Of a DNA stretch of 10,670 nt, positions 7,268 to 10,670 are shown one piece after another. The stretch comes from Planctomycetota bacterium (GTDB lineage Bacteria; Planctomycetota; Planctomycetia; Pirellulales; Lacipirellulaceae), in the NCBI GenBank assembly GCA_022615465.1, contig JAKEGR010000335.1, positions 1-10,670 of the forward strand. The letters are read 5' to 3'. How positions within the stretch are numbered: the first letter of the stretch is position 1; each line of letters begins with the position of its first letter. Made by a program: the position numbers and the translations under genes. A model generated the notes under the pieces. The model saw only the letters and a program-made list of their open reading frames with translations. It was not told the DNA's origin and did no database searches.

Positions 7268-7585
7268 ATGGGTTTGACTCCCCTTACTCGAAGTCAGGCG
7301 ATGGAACGTATCGTAGCGTCCGAGTCGGCAATCCGTGCTCTCGGTGTTGCGAGGCTCGCGCTTTTCGGCTCCGTAGCACGTGGTGAGGCCCGCCCCGACA
7401 GCGACGTTGATCTTCTTGTCCAGTTTTCTCCGGGTGCCAAGACCTTCGATCGATTTCTTGCTCTGTCAGAACTTCTGGAAGCACTTCTAGGTCGCCGTGT
7501 TGAACTCGTCACCACAGAGTCACTGTCGCCGTTTTTAGGACCGCGAATTTTGGCAGAGGCGCAGGATGTCCTTCGAGCCGCGTGA
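7268..7585 (+). CDS. mntA: MNT-type nucleotidyltransferase antitoxin (MntA-like)
   Basis: This minimal nucleotidyltransferase has 105 residues counted from ATG 7268. A GTG at 7265 in the same frame and an ATG at 7301 are alternative starts; GAGG at 7262-7265 is too close to ATG 7268 to be an ideal Shine-Dalgarno sequence and would better suit a slightly later start. The GSX10DXD signature is exact: Gly34-Ser35, then Asp46 and Asp48 (GSVARGEARPDSDVDLLV). A long helix and ELVTTESLSP follow, typical of MNT proteins. In characterised HEPN/MNT systems MntA neutralises HepT by adding AMP to a tyrosine of the toxin. The next gene is a HEPN protein that overlaps this one by 20 bp, the standard layout of the module. 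Its 5' side shows no attC-like site. Confidence 0.92.
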   Translation: MGLTPLTRSQAMERIVASESAIRALGVARLALFGSVARGEARPDSDVDLLVQFSPGAKTFDRFLALSELLEALLGRRVELVTTESLSPFLGPRILAEAQDVLRAA

Positions 7586-7952
7586 TTACCTTCGCCATAT
7601 CCTAGTCGAGGCAGACTACTTGCTGGGAGCGCGCGCCGATTTGAAGTTTGAGGAATTCAACGCGAACGAAACGCTTCGGCGCGCCTTTGTCCGAAGTTTG
7701 GAGATCATAGGAGAAGCCGCGAAGAAAGTTCCTGACGAGTTTCGAGCAAAGCATCCCGCCGTTGAGTGGAAGGCGATGTCTGGTATGCGCGACCGCCTCA
7801 TTCACGACTACCTTGGCGTTGACTACGAACTTGTCTGGGACGTCGTGCAGAATCGCATCCCGGAACTTCTGGGCCAGGTCACGTCGATACTCAAGGCATC
7901 ACAGACCGCTCCAGCCGACGAGCGGCGGAGACACAAGGAAGCAGATTCGTGA
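7566..7952 (+). CDS. hepT: HEPN-domain toxin (HepT-like, DUF86)
   Basis: The product is a 128-residue all-helical HEPN protein and the predicted toxin RNase of the pair. The active motif RX4HXY is intact: Arg75, His80 and Tyr82 in RDRLIHDY. The motif GMRDRLIHDYLGVDYELVW and the upstream helix VRSLEIIGEAAKKVPDEFR (42-60) are characteristic of DUF86. In studied relatives Arg and His cleave RNA and Tyr is the residue AMPylated by MntA. The ATG at 7566 lies inside the antitoxin gene, so expression is likely translationally coupled. A polar tail (about 112-128) extends beyond the HEPN fold. A degenerate attC-like site begins at the stop codon, suggesting that the module travelled as an integron cassette. 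Confidence 0.93.
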   Translation: MSFEPRDYLRHILVEADYLLGARADLKFEEFNANETLRRAFVRSLEIIGEAAKKVPDEFRAKHPAVEWKAMSGMRDRLIHDYLGVDYELVWDVVQNRIPELLGQVTSILKASQTAPADERRRHKEADS

Positions 7953-8039
7953 TCATCTTGAGCGCCGCTCGAAGGTGAAAAGCCGAAAAAATGCCCGCTG
8001 GAATTGACCTTACAGAAGGCTGAGCATTGCGTGTTAGGC
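7950..8039 (+). repeat. Degenerate attC-like recombination site after hepT
   Basis: CTTGAGC (7957-7963) lies just after the hepT stop. GGCTGAG (8018-8024) and the core site GTTAGGC (8033-8039) follow. The same three elements occur in the same order in the better attC at 8529-8596. The left core (RYYYAAC) is not recognisable and the arms pair imperfectly. The GTTAGGC could alternatively belong to the hairpin at 8035-8056. Confidence 0.45.
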
Positions 8040-8056
8040 TGCAATCTCGCAGCCTA
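8035..8056. repeat. Perfect 8-bp palindromic hairpin in the GNAT leader
   Basis: TAGGCTGC (8035-8042) is perfectly complementary to GCAGCCTA (8049-8056) around the loop AATCTC. Imperfect outer pairing between GTGTTA (8031-8036) and the region near 8061-8068 may extend it. It overlaps the putative cassette boundary core site. It may be a leader RNA hairpin or a dispersed palindromic element. There is no T-run. Confidence 0.6.
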
Positions 8057-8105
8057 CAGGTAATACACGGACAAGTCTAAGAACGAGTTGGGCGTCAGTC
8101 TCCGC

Positions 8106-8534
8106 ATGAACTATCGGTTTGCCGTACCTTCGGATGCCGCATTGCTCGCGCCGTTGAACCAGCAGCTCATCCGCGACGAGGGGCACCGCAATGCCATGAA
8201 TCTCGCCCAACTCACCGAACGAATGGCCGGTTGGCTCCGTGGTGAATACCAAGCCGTGGTGTTCGAGGAATCCCTTTCTCCGGTTGGCTTCGCACTCTTC
8301 AGGCACGACCCCGAGTGCGTACTCCTTCGCCAGTTCTTTGTTGTTCAGGAGCGGCGGCGTCAGGGTATTGGCCGCAATGCACTTGTCTGGCTCTGGCGCA
8401 ACGCATGGCCAGGTGCGCCACGGCTGCGTATCGAGGTTCTTGTGGCCAACGCCGCTGGCCGCAAGTTCTGGCGCTCTGTTGGTTTTCACGAGTACTGCGT
8501 CACCATGGAGTCCGAGGCGATGAATGACGGCTAA
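8106..8534 (+). CDS. GNAT family N-acetyltransferase
   Basis: The 142-residue product has the GCN5-related fold. An N-terminal strand, MNYRFAVPSD, leads into helices carrying LLAPLNQQLIRDEGHRN. A central strand pair (VVFEE, then PVGFALFRHD) is followed by the strand LLRQFFVV. The acetyl-CoA pyrophosphate-binding loop Arg-x-x-Gly-x-Gly lies at 84-89 (RRQGIG). The C-terminal VANAAGRKFWRSVGFHEY (about 113-130) is motif B. The acceptor substrate cannot be told. Antibiotic, toxin-related and metabolite acetylation are all possible. An earlier in-frame TTG at 8088 would add six residues, but ATG 8106 begins exactly at the first strand. The stop codon lies inside the left core of the following attC-like site, the usual arrangement of a cassette gene. 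Confidence 0.92.
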   Translation: MNYRFAVPSDAALLAPLNQQLIRDEGHRNAMNLAQLTERMAGWLRGEYQAVVFEESLSPVGFALFRHDPECVLLRQFFVVQERRRQGIGRNALVWLWRNAWPGAPRLRIEVLVANAAGRKFWRSVGFHEYCVTMESEAMNDG

Positions 8535-8596
8535 CCCTTTGCTTGAGCCGACAGTCGCCGGCAAGCCGGCGCATTCGGCTGAGTCCAACGTTAGGT
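8529..8596 (+). repeat. Integron attC-like site after the GNAT gene
   Basis: The site is 68 bp. The outer core GGCTAAC (8529-8535) faces GTTAGGT (8590-8596); CTAAC/GTTAG pair. The inner arms AGCCGA (8546-8551) and TCGGCT (8575-8580) pair perfectly. The apex CGCCGGC-AA-GCCGGCG (8556-8571) is a 7-bp perfect stem. Core, spacer, inner arm, apical stem, inner arm and core follow the attC order, and GTTAGGT fits GTTRRRY. The left core has a G where a pyrimidine is expected. Confidence 0.65.
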
Positions 8597-8613
8597 ACCT
8601 CTAACTCTCTCCC

Positions 8614-8952
8614 ATGTGCAATATGATTGATGATCCTGCGCAAGTAACCTCGTTAATGCAGAAAATGGAATCGCATTTGCCAATTCCGGCCCAGGCGACG
8701 AACGCGCTTGCACGTACCCTACGCGCCAGTGCGGCCAACATCTCGTCCAAACGGCGAATGCAAATTGAAGCGGTGCTGTATTTGGGCGATGAAGGGGGGA
8801 TTGGGTGTGATCTCAAGATCCCAGGTCAAGCATCAGACACCGCCATGGTGGTGTCGCTCACCCATCTTCGCCTTTCGAGCACCCACCCGGTCGCGCCAGA
8901 CGTGCGAGCATACCAAATCGCACGCACGAAAAAACTGGCCCGAGGTCATTGA
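8614..8952 (+). CDS. Hypothetical protein (112 aa) downstream of the attC-like site
   Basis: The product is soluble, without signal peptide or membrane helix. Residues 1-50 are helical and Met/Ala-rich (VTSLMQKMESHLPIP, then ALARTLRASAANI). The centre reads as strands (MQIEAVLYLGDEGGIGCDLKIP, 49-70; MVVSLTHLRL, 77-86). It ends with a helix and basic tail (VRAYQIARTKKLARG). The strand pattern around YLGDEGGIGCDL and the ordered composition favour a real gene over a chance frame. I do not recognise the family. It starts 18 bp after the GTTAGGT core, the position expected for the first gene of a further cassette, but no attC-like site follows it before the convergent regulator gene. No ribosome binding site is evident; other in-frame ATGs occur at residues 4 and 15. 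Confidence 0.65.
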   Translation: MCNMIDDPAQVTSLMQKMESHLPIPAQATNALARTLRASAANISSKRRMQIEAVLYLGDEGGIGCDLKIPGQASDTAMVVSLTHLRLSSTHPVAPDVRAYQIARTKKLARGH

Positions 8953-9016
8953 GGCCAACCCCCATCGACGCACACTCCGCGCCGTGAGACCGAGTGCCGC
9001 GAAGCGCGATGAACTT

Positions 9017-9547
9017 TCAGATTTTCTGAAGCAAATTCTCCAGTTCCTCGACGTTCGTCGGCTTAGACAGGAAAAAGCTGAAACCAGCCTTAAAAGCACA
9101 TGCCCGGTCATTTTGCTGGTCGTAGCCCGTCAACGCAATGAGCACGACTGGTTTGGTCGCGGAGTCCGCTCGCAGTCGGCGGGCTACCTCATAGCCATCC
9201 ATGCCGGGCATGGCTATATCGATAATTGCGATGTCACAGTGCGCTGCATGAACTGCTTCGATGGTTGACGCTCCGTCATGTGCGACGACCACGTCCTGCC
9301 CTAATGCATCCAGTATTTTTGCCAACAGCGTGGCGGTTTCCGCCACATCGTCGGCCACGACGATCTTGTGACGCCGAAGCTTGCACGCGAGGCGCGCTGC
9401 GCGTTTGTCGCGTTGCTGGCGTAGGAGTTTCGCGAGCTGATCGAGTGAACTGCTCGCTCGTTCAAGATCCTGCTCCGCCTGGACATAGGCTTCGTCAATA
9501 TCCTCCCTGGCGTATCTGCGTTCGTTCATAGCGGGAGTGGGTATCAT
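9017..9547 (-). CDS. Single-receiver response regulator with N-terminal coiled coil
   Basis: The 176-residue product lacks a DNA-binding output domain. Residues 8-57 form a highly charged helix with coiled-coil character (EAYVQAEQDLERASSSLDQL). The receiver domain (59-176) has the acidic pair Asp66-Asp67 (VADDV), phosphoacceptor Asp110 (IIDIAMPGMDG), Thr140 (ALTGY) and Lys162 (LSKPT), all intact. Its ATG at 9547 overlaps the stop of the upstream kinase gene (ATGA, 9544-9547), so the two are co-translated and this start is favoured over Met7 at 9529. The domain is nearly superimposable on the kinase's own receiver. It probably takes part in a phosphorelay or competes for phosphate. Its target is unknown. 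Confidence 0.92.
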   Translation of the reverse strand: MIPTPAMNERRYAREDIDEAYVQAEQDLERASSSLDQLAKLLRQQRDKRAARLACKLRRHKIVVADDVAETATLLAKILDALGQDVVVAHDGASTIEAVHAAHCDIAIIDIAMPGMDGYEVARRLRADSATKPVVLIALTGYDQQNDRACAFKAGFSFFLSKPTNVEELENLLQKI

Positions 9548-10670
9548 GAAACCTCCTGTTGGTAAAGAGTTGCCTCACGGATGTGATTTCGTACTGGAGC
9601 GAGGCTCGCGTCTGGCAGAAAGGCCGTGCGGAGTAGCTGCTCCAACTCATCGAGAGTGGCAGGTTTGGCGAGGTGATAGTTGAACCCCGCCTCAAAAGCC
9701 CGTTGCCGGTCATGTTCCCTGCAAAAACCCGTTAACGCAACGAGCAACATCGACCTCGTTCTAGGCCGAGCGCGCAGCCGGCGTGCTACCTCGTAGCCAT
9801 CCATTCCGGGCATGGCAATGTCGATAATTGCCAACTCGCAGTCGCACGTGTCGGCCGACTCAATGGCCGACTTTCCATCGTGTGCCACAACCACGTCCTG
9901 TCCTAGCGATTGCAGGATTCGCGCCAAGAGGTCCGCCGATTCCTCCACATCGTCGGCCACCACGATCTTGTGACGTGAAAGAGGCTTCGCTCGTCTGGCC
10001 CGCATGCTGGACGCGGCGCCGTCGCGCTCGTTGCTCGTGGACTGGAGAACCGGCAACCGCACGATAAACACACTCCCTTTCCCTGTGCCCCCGCTGCGTA
10101 CCTCGACGCTGCCGCCGTGCGCTGCAATCAATTGCTTCACCACCCCGAGCCCAATGCCTAGTCCCTTGTGGACACGTAGGAGTGGCTCGCCGAGCTGAGT
10201 AAACGGCTCAAAGACATGCAATAGCTGATCCGCGGGAATGCCGTGGCCGTTGTCGCGGATTTGAACGATGGCGAGCCTGCCTTCCTGATGAGCCGTTACA
10301 TGGATGTGACCATTGCGATCGGTGTACTTGGCGGCGTTGTCGAGGAGATTGAGGAATACTTGCGAAAGACGGGCCGGGTCGCCATGGACCATCAACGGCT
10401 CGTCCGGCACGTTCACATGCAGTTGATGTCCTAGCTTTTCGAAGTTGGGGTGAACCTCCTCAATCGCATGAGCGATCGTGTCCCGCAGGGCCAACGGCTC
10501 CCTTTGCAGCTCAATGTGCCCGCGCATTATTCGAGACACGTCCATCAAGTCATCGATCAGTCTCGACATTTGACGGGTCTGCCTCGACATGATCACCCGC
10601 AGTTCTTCGAGTTCCCTTTCGTCTGGCCGGCGCATCGACCAGAGTTGCAATGCATTGCTCAACGCGGCCA
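9544..10670 (-). CDS. Hybrid histidine kinase, C-terminal part (5' end outside window)
   Basis: The frame runs off the right edge, so the sensor region and the phosphoacceptor His, expected a few residues upstream in a HELRNPLA-type motif, are not visible. Numbering from the Leu codon at 10662, residues 1-50 are the second helix of the dimerisation domain (RQMSRLIDDLMDVSRI). The ATPase domain follows with N-box NLLDNAAKYT (105-114), G1 DNGHGIP (137-143), F-box FEPF (151-154) and G2 GLGIGLG (167-173). A receiver domain (231-349) has Asp237-Asp238, phosphoacceptor Asp281, Thr311 and Lys333. This domain order is a hybrid kinase, and both visible modules look active. The stop overlaps the start of the downstream receiver gene, giving a two-gene signalling operon. 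Input signal and subcellular location cannot be judged from the window. Confidence 0.94.
   Translation of the reverse strand, partial: AALSNALQLWSMRRPDERELEELRVIMSRQTRQMSRLIDDLMDVSRIMRGHIELQREPLALRDTIAHAIEEVHPNFEKLGHQLHVNVPDEPLMVHGDPARLSQVFLNLLDNAAKYTDRNGHIHVTAHQEGRLAIVQIRDNGHGIPADQLLHVFEPFTQLGEPLLRVHKGLGIGLGVVKQLIAAHGGSVEVRSGGTGKGSVFIVRLPVLQSTSNERDGAASSMRARRAKPLSRHKIVVADDVEESADLLARILQSLGQDVVVAHDGKSAIESADTCDCELAIIDIAMPGMDGYEVARRLRARPRTRSMLLVALTGFCREHDRQRAFEAGFNYHLAKPATLDELEQLLRTAFLPDASLAPVRNHIREATLYQQEVS

Larger units (their letters stand above)
8034..8590 (+). mobile_element. Putative integron gene cassette carrying a GNAT acetyltransferase
   Basis: The segment is bounded by two GTTRRRY core sites, GTTAGGC at 8033-8039 and GTTAGGT at 8590-8596, cut after the first G as in integron recombination. 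It contains one plus-strand gene followed at once by an attC-like site, the canonical cassette structure, 557 bp long. No integrase is visible in the window. The left boundary is weaker than the right because the attC before it is degenerate. Confidence 0.5.

Noticed and set aside
7957..7974. Intrinsic terminator after hepT
   Set aside because: A GAGC/GCTC hairpin with flanking CTT/AAG exists but has a bulge and no following T-run. It fits better as part of the degenerate attC-like arm.
8953..9016. attC-like site after the 112-aa gene
   Set aside because: CCAAC occurs just after the stop, but no GTTRRRY core or pairing arms follow before the regulator gene.
1..10670. CRISPR array, tRNA, rRNA or insertion sequence
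   Set aside because: No regular spaced repeats, no cloverleaf or rRNA-like sequence, and no transposase or terminal inverted repeats were seen on reading.

Overview
The window is high-GC bacterial chromosomal DNA. Gene style, an SPII-lipoprotein with an acidic/proline-rich linker, and a small protein next to a Xer recombinase that resembles ones I associate with Pirellulales-type genomes suggest a planctomycete. That assignment is inference: there is no rRNA or other phylogenetic marker in the window.

Layout. Positions 1-1017 (+) hold the C-terminal part of apolipoprotein N-acyltransferase (Lnt). Convergent to it, a minus-strand block runs from 4489 down to 1050: a 66-residue small protein overlapping a nucleotidyltransferase (a possible two-gene toxin-antitoxin-like pair), a large lipoprotein with a conserved C-terminal block, an 80-residue protein of unknown function, and a XerC/XerD-type tyrosine recombinase. 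A PIG-L/LmbE deacetylase of the BshB1 type (4539-5228, -) then faces a probable tiny lipoprotein (5380-5574, +) and an M32 carboxypeptidase Taq (5649-7181, +).

The accessory stretch is 7268-8952 (+). It holds a HEPN/MNT toxin-antitoxin pair (MntA-HepT), a GNAT acetyltransferase and a hypothetical protein. A well-formed integron attC-like site (8529-8596) follows the GNAT gene. A more degenerate attC-like site (7950-8039) follows hepT. Both end in GTTRRRY-type core sites. This makes the region look like a short array of mobile gene cassettes with no integron integrase in the window.

The right end (9017-10670, -) is a two-component signalling pair. It consists of the C-terminal part of a hybrid histidine kinase with a receiver domain and, with an ATGA start/stop overlap, a separate receiver-domain protein. 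Its receiver is a DNA-level duplicate of the kinase's receiver, at a constant offset of 602 bp.

The most interesting signals are the cassette array carrying a HEPN/MNT module and an acetyltransferase, the unexplained 66-aa/nucleotidyltransferase pair, and the very small TTG-initiated lipoprotein. No gene-free stretch exceeds 300 bases except 5229-5648, which contains that small lipoprotein.
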